Below, in pieces: positions 35,689 to 44,357 of a stretch of DNA of 64,000 nt (position 1 is its first letter; every line of letters starts with the position of its first letter). Location: the NCBI GenBank assembly GCA_029256185.1, contig JAQSYI010000005.1, positions 153,729 through 217,728 of the forward strand, written 5' to 3'. A program made the position numbers and the translations under genes. This DNA is from Paenibacillaceae bacterium (GTDB lineage Bacteria; Bacillota; Bacilli; Paenibacillales; NBRC-103111). The notes beneath the pieces were generated by a model. That model was not told where the DNA came from. It was given only the letters and a program-made list of their open reading frames with translations, and did not search any database.

Positions 35689-38589
35689 TCACTCGTTGAA
35701 TCCCAAAGCTTTTACAATGACGTTCACTGCTTCTGCTCGGGTTGCGCCTGCCGAGGGCTTAAACTCCATATCCGGGTAATCCAGTATAAGTCCATTCTTT
35801 TGGGCAGCTAACAATGGGCCTCTCGCCCAATCGGATACCATTGCCATATCTTTAAACCCGGGCTCCTCCTCTGTCAATGGCAATCTTAGAGCATTTGCAA
35901 TCATTACAACCATTTGTTCCCGGGTCAGCGGCTCATCGGGTGCAAAGGTTGTGTCATTATAGCCGCTGGCAATGCCGTAATCATTGGCCATTGCGATGTA
36001 GTCCCTGGCCCAGTGGGATGCGGTGTCCGCATACACTTTTCCCGTCTTCTGTTCGAGTTTTAAAGCCAAAGTCAATATCTTAATAAATTCGGCTCTTGTA
36101 ATGCCGTTATCCGGCCTAAACTTCCCGTCCGGGTAGCCTTCAATGCATCCCAGGGCTATTAGCTTCCTTATTTCCTGTATCGCCCAGTGGTCCTCTACAT
36201 CTGTAAAGTTCACTGTTGCACCCGGTTTCGGTGTCGGTGTGGGTGTCGGCGTTGGTACCGGTGTGGCTGTTGGTGTCGGTGTTGGTGTCGGTATGGCTGT
36301 TGGTGTTGGTGTCGGTGTCGGAGTGATTGCTGATGTTGGTGTAGGCGTTGGCACTGGTATAAAAGGAGCCGGCTCACCATCCGGACTGCCGCTCTCTTCC
36401 CCTGTGCTTCCATCACTGCCGGGTTCACCCGGAGCCGGAGTCAATAATGCAATAACCGTTACAGAATAGGGGTCAAGAGTCAGCTGGATAACTCCGTTTT
36501 CTACATTCACTGAACCGGCTTTTTCAAAGACAGGATTTCTATCCAGTGGATCACTGCCTTTATATACCCACTTTTCATTAACCTCCGGTACAGTATAGTT
36601 TGTTAGGTTCAGAGTAACAGGAGCAGCCTCCTCTTTCCTGTTTGTGAGAATAACCGACAGGTTGCCGTTGGATGGAGAATAGCTGGCAAAAGCCGCCGTG
36701 TTTACCGCTCCTGTTGCGGAAACCATCTTTTCCTGCAGGAAACGGGACCATATCGAAATGGACTTTCCTACAGGCAAGAGATTCCCGTCCTCATCCAGCG
36801 CGGATCTGATGTCCAATGGATTATTATTTAAGCCCTTGCGCGTAACCCAAAAGTGAAAATAGTTGACCTTGTCATATTCGAGCATTTTTCCGATTTTGGT
36901 GGCATAATTTACAGCAGCTTTTATATTGTTAGGTTCATACACTCCCGGAGAATAAACACTGTTCTCTGTTATGGATATCTTAATCCGGTCCCGGTCTTCC
37001 GGCCTGCAATAACGGTTTATGTCATTGATGACGGTATCAACATCGCTTGTACTGACACTCGAATAAAGATGAACAACGAGAAAATCAATTTCACTTGATA
37101 GCCGGGTCAAGATGACACTGTTCCATTCGGGCAAAATGTGGACGGGAGCACCAACCTTAATGGTGGGATCAACCGCTTTCATCGCTGCCGTAACTTCCTT
37201 AAATACTGTTACATAGTCGGCCGGGCTCCAGGTTACGCCTGTTTGCCCCGGAAAATAGCTTTCATTCCCGATCTCCCAGTTCTGTACATTCCAGTTATTA
37301 ATCACATTGGCATACCGAACCCACTCCGCTGCCGATTCGATCAGCTGGTCCTTGGTTTTTGCCCAATCCGCCTTTCCGGCAGCCACGAGGGCATCAAGTC
37401 CCACTATAACAAAAGGCTCAGTCCCTGTTTCCTCAATAACGCTCATATATTCGTTAAAGTCCTGCGTATTTTTATAGGTTCCATCCGGATTGAGCATGGC
37501 CTTCTCAGCAGCACTTAAGGGCAAATTCTCATCCGAGAAATATGAAAGCTGCGGAGTAAGAGGGCTGTCAGGCGCAGTGGGGTAGGGCGCTCCCGTCCAT
37601 AAATATCTGTCACCTGCTTCACCTTCTCCAAACCGGACAGTGCCAACTCCCAATTCCTGAAGAGATTGAGCCAGCTTATGGGCTCTGTTCGGGTTATATA
37701 TATCCGAATCATATAAATGGTTGGATACAATTCCTATGGGATTATGGGAAACATCGCTAAGTATGGTTGAAGGATCAATGATAATATTATCCTCTGCAGG
37801 GTCGCCGCCGCCCGGTCCTTCCGGAGGATTCAACAGCGTCACCTTCACGTTGTCCACGCTAACAAAGCCTTGACCGGCAGATACGCCCTGGAACCGGATC
37901 ATATCCACCCCCTTGGCAGTAGCGGAATTAAACCCGCCAAAATCGGAAGTTCCCAGCAGATTGCCGCTGATGTCAAAAATATGAGCCTTAAGTTTTTTAT
38001 TATCCGTATCTACCTCCAGGCAAATGCGGTACCATTCTCCATCATGATAGCTTTCTGCCGGCAATAGCGGGATTTTAACCAGTGTATTCGTATCATTCCT
38101 ATATTGGATGTAAAAGGCATACCCCTCTGCGCTGGTGCTGTTCTCCACCTTGGCAATGATTTCACTTTCCTCACCGTATAAGGCCACGCCAAAATAATCA
38201 TGGGAGTAGGGCGGCTTTTCATTGGTTTTGAGATCAAACTCCACAAGCACGGTTCCCCCATTGTATAACTCCGGAAAATGAAGGGATGCAATCGGTTTGT
38301 TGGATGCACTGGCATCCTCCAGCTTTACATATACATTGCTGCTTACCGTATCCGTTTCAAGAGTGATCTTCCCGCCATTGGTCGCAAACGTCCAGTCAGG
38401 CAATTCGCCGAGCGCAGCCTTCCCTTCAAAGCTCTCCTCATACACCACTCTTGCGGAATCAGGCAAATTATTGTTCACCGCTGCCTGAGCAGCCTGCTGC
38501 AATGCATATCCTTCAGCCATACCAATGCTATTCCAACACATTGAAAGCAACATAAGAATAGCAAGCCATAATGCAGTTCTTCGTTTCAT
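35689..38589 (-). CDS. SLH-anchored cell-surface glycoside hydrolase
   Basis: A 966-residue secreted enzyme. The order is a signal peptide (1 to about 26), a LamG/concanavalin-like carbohydrate-binding module (about 45-255), a TIM-barrel glycoside hydrolase domain (about 270-650), a beta-sandwich of about 100 residues, a Pro/Thr-rich PTPTPTPT linker (about 725-790) and three SLH domains (792-966) that bind the secondary cell-wall polymer. In the barrel, Glu443 in NWEIGNES fits the clan GH-A acid/base and Glu542 in ISITENSVY fits the nucleophile; the exact GH family cannot be assigned. The ATG at 38589 has GGAGGG five bases upstream. It is the first gene of the operon and should produce the oligosaccharides imported by the next three gene products. 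Confidence 0.9.
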   Translation of the reverse strand: MKRRTALWLAILMLLSMCWNSIGMAEGYALQQAAQAAVNNNLPDSARVVYEESFEGKAALGELPDWTFATNGGKITLETDTVSSNVYVKLEDASASNKPIASLHFPELYNGGTVLVEFDLKTNEKPPYSHDYFGVALYGEESEIIAKVENSTSAEGYAFYIQYRNDTNTLVKIPLLPAESYHDGEWYRICLEVDTDNKKLKAHIFDISGNLLGTSDFGGFNSATAKGVDMIRFQGVSAGQGFVSVDNVKVTLLNPPEGPGGGDPAEDNIIIDPSTILSDVSHNPIGIVSNHLYDSDIYNPNRAHKLAQSLQELGVGTVRFGEGEAGDRYLWTGAPYPTAPDSPLTPQLSYFSDENLPLSAAEKAMLNPDGTYKNTQDFNEYMSVIEETGTEPFVIVGLDALVAAGKADWAKTKDQLIESAAEWVRYANVINNWNVQNWEIGNESYFPGQTGVTWSPADYVTVFKEVTAAMKAVDPTIKVGAPVHILPEWNSVILTRLSSEIDFLVVHLYSSVSTSDVDTVINDINRYCRPEDRDRIKISITENSVYSPGVYEPNNIKAAVNYATKIGKMLEYDKVNYFHFWVTRKGLNNNPLDIRSALDEDGNLLPVGKSISIWSRFLQEKMVSATGAVNTAAFASYSPSNGNLSVILTNRKEEAAPVTLNLTNYTVPEVNEKWVYKGSDPLDRNPVFEKAGSVNVENGVIQLTLDPYSVTVIALLTPAPGEPGSDGSTGEESGSPDGEPAPFIPVPTPTPTSAITPTPTPTPTAIPTPTPTPTATPVPTPTPTPTPKPGATVNFTDVEDHWAIQEIRKLIALGCIEGYPDGKFRPDNGITRAEFIKILTLALKLEQKTGKVYADTASHWARDYIAMANDYGIASGYNDTTFAPDEPLTREQMVVMIANALRLPLTEEEPGFKDMAMVSDWARGPLLAAQKNGLILDYPDMEFKPSAGATRAEAVNVIVKALGFNE

Positions 38590-38650
38590 TTTTTCCCTCC
38601 TCGAGTGTGGAAATAACCTTGCTCCGCTTTTATAGGCGCTTTCAAAACTG

Positions 38651-38679
38651 ATCATACGGCCATGAGGAGCTTTTGTAAA
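38651..38679 (-). promoter_or_regulatory. likely promoter of the polysaccharide operon
   Basis: On the minus strand TTTACA (38679-38674) and TATGAT (38656-38651) are 17 bases apart, about 60 bases before the SLH-hydrolase start. Both boxes match consensus at five of six positions. Upstream AT-rich sequence could hold the AraC binding site. Confidence 0.6.
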
Positions 38680-38755
38680 TCAGAGCAAATTTGAATGGAT
38701 AGCAAAATATAAGAATTGGAGTTGCAATATATGATACAACGTATAAGATAATAGC

Positions 38756-38821
38756 ACTTTTATTGTTTTACCCCTTTTATTGTTTTATCATTTTTATTGT
38801 TTTCTCATTTTTATTGTTTTA
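38756..38821. repeat. 17-bp tandem repeat spanning a stop codon
   Basis: Four copies of TTTTATTGTTTTATCAT-like units (plus strand) lie end to end. On the minus strand each contains AAAACAATAAAA. The copy nearest the regulator gene supplies its last sense codon CAA and the stop TAA. The remaining copies lie in its 3' untranslated region and upstream of the operon promoter. Confidence 0.85.
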
Positions 38822-41105
38822 GCTGGCCTGGCGTAATTCCTTTAATCTCCTTGAATATTTTTATGAAGTAAGCCGAGCTGCTAAAGCCCACCTTTTCCGC
38901 AACCTCTTTGATTTTCATATCCCCTTGGAGCAGATACTCATACGCTTTGTTTACCCGCACATCGTTCAATAACTGAATAAATGTTTTGTCCAAGCTTTTC
39001 TTCAATATTTGATTAATATAAGAAGGGCTGATATGAATGGCTTCGCTTAAAGCCTCCAGGGATAATTCCATCATATAGTGATCCTGGATATACTCCATAA
39101 TATTATGGAAGTAACGATCCATCTTGGATTCTCTGTTGGTCACAAGGATGGAAATCATTTTTCTTATTATACTGGTAAAAAACACCTCGATCTCAACCAT
39201 GGACTTCATCTTCATCATATTTTCAATCATATTCCCGTAATAGATGACTTCCAGTTGGATGTTCACCTCATTCAATAAGTTCATCATGGAGTTGTTCAGC
39301 TGAACGATCATCTGATACACAGAATGGTAGGACGCCCTATTTTTTTGGGAAACCATTTCAAGGACTTCCTTCAATTCCTTCAAGGCGCTTTCCCCATCGC
39401 AGACCTTGATATAATTTTTGAGCAATTCCACCTTGTCATAGGGATAGATAAACGAGTGCTCCTGTTCCTGGCGTATATCGCTGAATAATAAAATTTCCTT
39501 TTTACCGTAAAGAATTTTATATTTGAGAACTTCCTTTGCGTTATAGTAGCTCTCTCCCAGCTTGCCGATGCCTGTTTCATGATCGCATACACCGATTGTC
39601 ACGGATATACGCAGACTTTGATGGAGGGCCTCTTGTATTTCCATCAGTATTTTCAGAAGCTCCCCCATCTTCAACTGCTGAATGCCAAATACGGCAGCCA
39701 TGCTTCCCGAGTCCAAGTCCACTGAAAAAAACTTGCTGTTCCTTTGCTGGGAGATGTGCTGGAGTACATTATGCATCGCAAAATTCATGAGGTGGCCATT
39801 CCCATCCCATCTATCCAACGTCTCTTCATAATCGTCCACCTGAAAAATGGCAAGAATCAGATTTTCCAGAGGAATATCAATGGCAAAGCTATTCAGCTTC
39901 GCTTCCATCTCTTTCTCTTGAACCCCGCTTCCATGAATCAGCCCCTGCAGGAATTTTTCCCTGTATACCGGCAAGGTCATTTCCAGCTTTTGCTTCATAT
40001 CCTCATTATCCTGAAAGAGCTCCGAAACGGCTGCTTTCACCCCTCCAAGCTGCCGCGCTCCCCTTTCATTCATCTGTGTTTTCTGCTTGATAAGGCTAAT
40101 AAGCTCCTCCACGGGCTTAAAGGTCCGGAAAATAAACAAAAAGGAGATGATGCTCCCCAGCAGGAATAATAAAATGCTCAGATAAAGAATGAGATTTTTG
40201 ATCATGGCAATGGTAGAATAGATTTCCTCCATCGGGTACATATACACGTAGGTCCAGTCTCGTTTATCCATATGCGTATAAGCCACCAGATAGGGGCTGT
40301 CATTCATGAAAGTTACGAAATCGCCGTTCTCACCGGTCATTTTTTCCTGGAAGTAGTTCATGGAATAGATGTTCTTATATATATTTTTATTGTCATTGGA
40401 AATAATAATTTCATCGTCTTTGTTCAGCACAAACAAAGAGACATCCTCTTTCACCTTCAGCTTCTCCATAACCTCCTTATATACAAGAGACTGCCCGATA
40501 TTGACGATAAGTGCTCCCCGAAAATCGCTGGTATTCATAAAAGGAAGCTTGGTATATACGGAAAAAACGTCATCCTTTTGAGCGCTTCCTTTATAGTAGG
40601 GTATCTCATGCGTCTCTTCCAATACCAGATTCTTCGATTCGGATTCATACCAATTCAGAAATTGGGTTCCTCCGAACTCTTCCACGTTGCATATCCCATA
40701 ATCGGTGGATATCACCTTGCGGTCCTTCGGGATATAGAGGTAGACGGAATGAATATACGGACTTAAGCTTTTGATCTTATCAAGCTTCTCCATTATTTTC
40801 TTGGTCTCAGCAGCATTGTCAGTATCGCCGCCGATTAGAAAATGATTGAGTCCCTCATCAAAATACGCCTGCTTGGTCACATCAATGATCCCGTCAATAA
40901 ACAAGTCGAAGGCAACGCTGGTTTGTTGAAGGACATTACGGTTGGCTTCGCTGAAATTATTGGAGAGCACGGATTCAAATTGATTATTGAAGGCGCTGCC
41001 GACAATGATGATGGGAATCAGGATCAATATCGTAATAAAGCTTTGAATTTTAATAAAGAGAAATCTCTCTTTAAATATTTTTTTTAACAGCATTTTAAAA
41101 TTCAA
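38811..41105 (-). CDS. membrane-bound AraC-family regulator (YesN/YtdP-like one-component sensor)
   Basis: A 764-residue sensor-regulator. One transmembrane helix is near 17-36 (IQSFITILILIPIIIVGSAF) and another near 285-305 (LILYLSILLFLLGSIISFLF). The roughly 250 residues between are an extracytoplasmic Cache-like sensor. A HAMP-like stretch, a long middle region and a C-terminal AraC domain follow (LSLEALSEAIHISPSYINQI and MKIKEVAEKVGFSSSAYFIK). The TTG at 41105 has AAGAGGGTGA upstream; an ATG further upstream lacks one. It is strongly AT-rich. It stands upstream of the SLH-hydrolase operon on the same strand and is its probable activator. Confidence 0.9.
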   Translation of the reverse strand: MNFKMLLKKIFKERFLFIKIQSFITILILIPIIIVGSAFNNQFESVLSNNFSEANRNVLQQTSVAFDLFIDGIIDVTKQAYFDEGLNHFLIGGDTDNAAETKKIMEKLDKIKSLSPYIHSVYLYIPKDRKVISTDYGICNVEEFGGTQFLNWYESESKNLVLEETHEIPYYKGSAQKDDVFSVYTKLPFMNTSDFRGALIVNIGQSLVYKEVMEKLKVKEDVSLFVLNKDDEIIISNDNKNIYKNIYSMNYFQEKMTGENGDFVTFMNDSPYLVAYTHMDKRDWTYVYMYPMEEIYSTIAMIKNLILYLSILLFLLGSIISFLFIFRTFKPVEELISLIKQKTQMNERGARQLGGVKAAVSELFQDNEDMKQKLEMTLPVYREKFLQGLIHGSGVQEKEMEAKLNSFAIDIPLENLILAIFQVDDYEETLDRWDGNGHLMNFAMHNVLQHISQQRNSKFFSVDLDSGSMAAVFGIQQLKMGELLKILMEIQEALHQSLRISVTIGVCDHETGIGKLGESYYNAKEVLKYKILYGKKEILLFSDIRQEQEHSFIYPYDKVELLKNYIKVCDGESALKELKEVLEMVSQKNRASYHSVYQMIVQLNNSMMNLLNEVNIQLEVIYYGNMIENMMKMKSMVEIEVFFTSIIRKMISILVTNRESKMDRYFHNIMEYIQDHYMMELSLEALSEAIHISPSYINQILKKSLDKTFIQLLNDVRVNKAYEYLLQGDMKIKEVAEKVGFSSSAYFIKIFKEIKGITPGQLKQ

Positions 41106-41257
41106 AATTGTCACCCTCTTCGCAAATGAGTTGGAATATTTTTGCATACGCTTTCATATTATCACATTTTCGAGGATGTGGACAGCACACCTTTTTTGAC
41201 CCCAGGCAATCACGGCGATCCCGGAACTGCTGAAGCTGCGGATTCGCCCGTAATTTC

Positions 41258-41425
41258 CTAGGGCGTGTTTGAAAACTCCGAGGGGAGCAGATTTCCCCGA
41301 ATTTTCGTTTCTGGCAAGGCACTTTTGCGCAGGCGTACCCGGGGGTACGTCAAGCGAAAGTAACGCAGCCAGGGGCGAAAAGGCGGTGAAAGATGCCCTC
41401 AAGCGAGTTGTCAGACACGCCCTAG
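41258..41425. mobile_element. 168-bp full-length palindrome, MITE-like element
   Basis: The terminal inverted repeats are CTAGGGCGTGTTTGAAAACTC at the left (41258) and the complement of GAGTTGTCAGACACGCCCTAG at the right (41425), agreeing except at a few positions. The two halves remain similar inward (TTTTCG, CTGGC, ACTTT and GTACCC in matching order) to a GTACCC/GGGTAC centre near 41340. It has no open reading frame of its own. CTAG at both ends could be target duplication or part of the repeat. It lies between the AT-rich operon block and the isomerase gene. Confidence 0.8.
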
Positions 41426-41483
41426 TTATGGCATACCGATTCATGGTACAATGGAGGCGAATTCCAAACCGGGAGGTTCTATC

Positions 41484-42257
41484 ATGAAACGGAGTCAAAT
41501 TGCCGCTCAGCTCTATACTCTGAGAGAATACGCCAAAACTGCCGAGGATCTGGATCAAACCTTAGCCAAAGTAGCGAAAATCGGCTATAAATCCGTTCAA
41601 GTGTCCGGCGTCGGGCCGATTGATTCGGCTCAGATTCTGGCATCAACAGAGCGTTACGGATTGAGCATCTGTGCAACGCATTACGGTTATGAAAAGCTGA
41701 CAGAGGATCTGGACACGGTCATTTCCGAGCATAAGCTGTGGAACTGCAAGTATGTAGGTATTGGCTCCATGCCGGCTGCCTACCGCAAAGCGGGACGGGA
41801 GGGCTATGAGCAGTTCGCCAGAGAGTTCAGCAAAATAGGAGAACGGCTGCAGGAGGAAGGCCTTCAGTTTATTTACCATAATCACCGCTTCGAGTTTGAG
41901 TGCTTCGAGGGATTGACGGGGATCGAATGGCTGATGCAGGCCTCGGACCCGGAGGATTTTCACTTCGAGCTGGATACATATTGGGCCCAAGCGGGAGGAG
42001 TAGACCCTGCCCAATGGATCTATTGGCTTAACGGCCGCATGAAGGTTGTCCACCTGAAGGATATGGCGATTGTGGATGACCAGCAGGTTTTTGCGGAAAT
42101 CGGGCAGGGCAATATGAACTGGGACAGCATCATCCGGGCCTGCCGCGAGATCGGTACCGAGTGGTATATCGTGGAGCAGGATGTCTGCCGCCGCGACCCG
42201 TTCGAGAGCCTGGCCATGAGCTACCGCTATCTGGCCGAGCTGGCCGACGAGGATTAA
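41484..42257 (+). CDS. sugar phosphate isomerase/epimerase (xylose isomerase-like TIM barrel)
   Basis: A 257-residue TIM-barrel protein, paralogous to the one at 20643-21404 with matching blocks: QLYTLREYAKT, THYGYEKL, YHNHRFEFE, LDTYWAQAGGVDPA, HLKDMAIVDDQQ and WYIVEQD. The metal ligands expected from the family (Glu, Asp, His, Glu) lie in these blocks. The ATG at 41484 has GGGAGG upstream. It is transcribed alone and ends before an intrinsic terminator; the MITE-like element is 58 bases upstream. Without partner genes its substrate cannot be guessed. Confidence 0.92.
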   Translation: MKRSQIAAQLYTLREYAKTAEDLDQTLAKVAKIGYKSVQVSGVGPIDSAQILASTERYGLSICATHYGYEKLTEDLDTVISEHKLWNCKYVGIGSMPAAYRKAGREGYEQFAREFSKIGERLQEEGLQFIYHNHRFEFECFEGLTGIEWLMQASDPEDFHFELDTYWAQAGGVDPAQWIYWLNGRMKVVHLKDMAIVDDQQVFAEIGQGNMNWDSIIRACREIGTEWYIVEQDVCRRDPFESLAMSYRYLAELADED

Positions 42258-42336
42258 GCCGCTGTTGTACACGCGGGCATTATCCCGCATGCCGCCGCTT
42301 CATGGCGGCCCCGGAATATTATCTTCTGAAATAAAG

Positions 42337-42377
42337 AACAGGCCTCCTGGCTAATAAGGAAGGCCTGTTTGTTTTTT
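42337..42377 (+). terminator. intrinsic terminator after the isomerase gene
   Basis: AACAGGCCT (42337-42345) pairs with AGGCCTGTT (42361-42369), followed by TGTTTTTT. It ends the plus-strand gene and lies just before the stop of the convergent BlaR1-like gene. Confidence 0.9.
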
Positions 42378-42392
42378 GAACACGGATATTCG

Positions 42393-43865
42393 TTACTTTT
42401 GAGCAGGAGCTGCCGGCTGGGGAGCTTCCCTCAGGACCGGTGTTTGTTCCGACACAGGCTGCGGCTGTGGAGGCACAGGGGCTGGCTGCTTTACTTCTGC
42501 GGCAGAAGCCTGCTCAGGCACCAGCGTGGACGGGGCCACCGGAGCCGGGACTGGCTCTTTTGGAGCCTGTTCCTTCACTTGCATGGACGGCTGTTCTTTA
42601 GAGGAAGGCGTCAGAACAGCCGGGGCCGAAGGAGCAGCCGGGGCTGCCGCTCCCGGTTGGTCCGGAGCAGATGGTGCCCGGTTCCCCGAAGGAGCAGGTG
42701 TCTGGCTCCCGGAAGGAGCAGACGCTTGCCCGCCGGAAGCACCCGGTTCCTGTTGAATATCCGAAGGGGATGGAGACGGACTGGCATTCTCCGTACCGGC
42801 AGCCTTCTGCTCGATTGCAGGAGGCGTGGGGGAAGGCGAGGCAGACGGAGATTCCTCGCCCAGCTTGGCATCAGTCAGCGTGCATCCGGCCAGAATGACA
42901 ATCGCTCCCAGTCCTACCGCCGACCAACGGTATGAGCGGGCTTTAAAATGTTTGATCATGATAATTCTCCTTTGCAATTGGGACCGGTTGCCGGACATAT
43001 TAACATTGCCGGGAAGCGGAGCGGAATAGACACTATTTTCTAACAGCTGAATAAGGGTGTATCCGTAAGCCTTCCGGTGCTCAGGAGGCAGATAGGATAA
43101 AGCCATTGCGTCACTGGCAAGCTCCTGATCGTCCCGCATCCGGTGATAGCCGTACCAGAGGACGGGATTGAACCAGTGGATAATCAGCAGGAGTTGCATC
43201 AGCCAATTGATTGCAATATCATGGCGCTTGCAATGCGCCAACTCATGAAGGAACACATGGCAGAGCTGCTCTTCATTCAGGCTTCCGATAACAGCCTTGG
43301 GCATCACCAGCCGTGGTTTGGCATAACCGTACAACCCCGGCGATTTCCATTGGGCCGACTCAACCAGAGAAATCTCTGTCCGTACCGACATCCGTTCCCG
43401 GCACTGAGCGAACAGCTGCAAAACCCGGGCATCGGTGACCGGTGTAGTTTCGCGCCTGACTTTTACCGCAAACCTCCGGTTAACTGCCCACGTATATGTA
43501 CCGTATGCACCGATACCCGCCAGCCACACTAGAACAGCCCCGGAATAAAGAACCTCTTGAAGTGGTTTGCCTGCCTCAGCCTCCATGAAAACCGGTTCCT
43601 TAGCCAAAGGCATTGCTTCTTGGAGGGAATCGGCGGGGAATAACCAGTTATAAATGCTGAAATCACTCTCCAGCCCGCCGGGCAGCAGCAATCTTGCCAG
43701 AACCAACAGCCAGAGCAGATACTGCCAGCGAGGCTTCAATCGTTTGTGGAGGATGCGCTGCATCAGCAGAATCAGAACAACCGTGACAGCCGCCATCGCA
43801 GATGCAGACCATATCCAATCAAAAAGGTCCATGAAAAGCCCGCTTATCCGGTCCACTGCATCCAT
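42393..43865 (-). CDS. BlaR1/MecR1-like M56 membrane metallopeptidase without penicillin-sensor domain
   Basis: A 490-residue protein with N-terminal transmembrane helices (about 22-35 and 46-60, then 108-125) and a cytoplasmic zinc peptidase domain. The zinc motif is HELAHCKRHD (about residues 206-215), and the third-ligand region is RDDQELASDAMAL. One more helix is near 318-333. The rest is a Pro/Ala/Ser/Gln-rich tail of about 150 residues instead of the beta-lactam-binding domain of BlaR1. It should cleave the adjacent repressor on an unknown signal. The ATG at 43865 has AAAGGA almost touching it; a GTG at 43856 has better spacing. It follows the repressor gene by 8 bases. Confidence 0.88.
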   Translation of the reverse strand: MDAVDRISGLFMDLFDWIWSASAMAAVTVVLILLMQRILHKRLKPRWQYLLWLLVLARLLLPGGLESDFSIYNWLFPADSLQEAMPLAKEPVFMEAEAGKPLQEVLYSGAVLVWLAGIGAYGTYTWAVNRRFAVKVRRETTPVTDARVLQLFAQCRERMSVRTEISLVESAQWKSPGLYGYAKPRLVMPKAVIGSLNEEQLCHVFLHELAHCKRHDIAINWLMQLLLIIHWFNPVLWYGYHRMRDDQELASDAMALSYLPPEHRKAYGYTLIQLLENSVYSAPLPGNVNMSGNRSQLQRRIIMIKHFKARSYRWSAVGLGAIVILAGCTLTDAKLGEESPSASPSPTPPAIEQKAAGTENASPSPSPSDIQQEPGASGGQASAPSGSQTPAPSGNRAPSAPDQPGAAAPAAPSAPAVLTPSSKEQPSMQVKEQAPKEPVPAPVAPSTLVPEQASAAEVKQPAPVPPQPQPVSEQTPVLREAPQPAAPAQK

Positions 43866-43873
43866 TCCTTTCG

Positions 43874-44248
43874 CTACTTTGTTTTATCATCCAATAGACG
43901 CTTCAACTCTCTGATCTCTTCCTCCGAAAGCTGCTCATCCTTCAGGAAATTGACGAACATGGGCTTGAAGGCTCCGCCGTAAATCCTCTTCAGAAACGAC
44001 CGGGTCTCCGCTCTTACACATTCATCCTCTGACACCAACGGATAATAAGCATATACCCGGTCCTCCTGCAAAAACGAGACGGCCCCCTTCTGGTTCAGTC
44101 TGTTCAAGAGGGTGCGAATCGTCTTGGGCTTCCAGTCTGTCCGGTCCTGAAGAGCTTCAATCACCTCGTTGGCTGTGCGCGGTGACTTGTTCCACAATTC
44201 CTTCATCACTTCCCATTCCGCATCGGTGATGTGGGGGATCGTATTCAC
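43874..44248 (-). CDS. BlaI/MecI/CopY-family transcriptional repressor
   Basis: A 124-residue winged-helix repressor. The N-terminal DNA-binding domain contains ITDAEWEVMKELW and KPKTIRTLLNRLNQKGAV. The C-terminal dimerisation helices read SEEEIRELKRLL. The family is inactivated by proteolysis by its paired M56 protease, which is the next gene. The GTG start has AGAGGAG eight bases upstream. The gene is preceded by a perfect inverted-repeat operator, so autoregulation is expected. No beta-lactamase or penicillin-binding protein gene is nearby. Confidence 0.93.
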   Translation of the reverse strand: MNTIPHITDAEWEVMKELWNKSPRTANEVIEALQDRTDWKPKTIRTLLNRLNQKGAVSFLQEDRVYAYYPLVSEDECVRAETRSFLKRIYGGAFKPMFVNFLKDEQLSEEEIRELKRLLDDKTK

Positions 44249-44265
44249 AGCTTCATCTCCTCTTT

Positions 44266-44319
44266 GGATTACAAGTGTAATACAAATATAATATTACACT
44301 TGTAATCCATCTCTGTCAA
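44266..44319 (-). promoter_or_regulatory. promoter and operator of the repressor-protease pair
   Basis: On the minus strand TTGACA (44319-44314) and TAATAT (44296-44291) are 17 bases apart. A perfect 17-bp inverted repeat, GGATTACAAGTGTAATA (44266-44282) with its complement at 44292-44308, covers the spacer, the -10 box and the transcription start. Each arm holds the TACA-N2-TGTA dyad of BlaI/MecI operators, giving two adjacent sites. Confidence 0.9.
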
Positions 44320-44357
44320 CCCGTTAAAATGGCGCGGTGCTCCCGCTCCTTTCCCGT

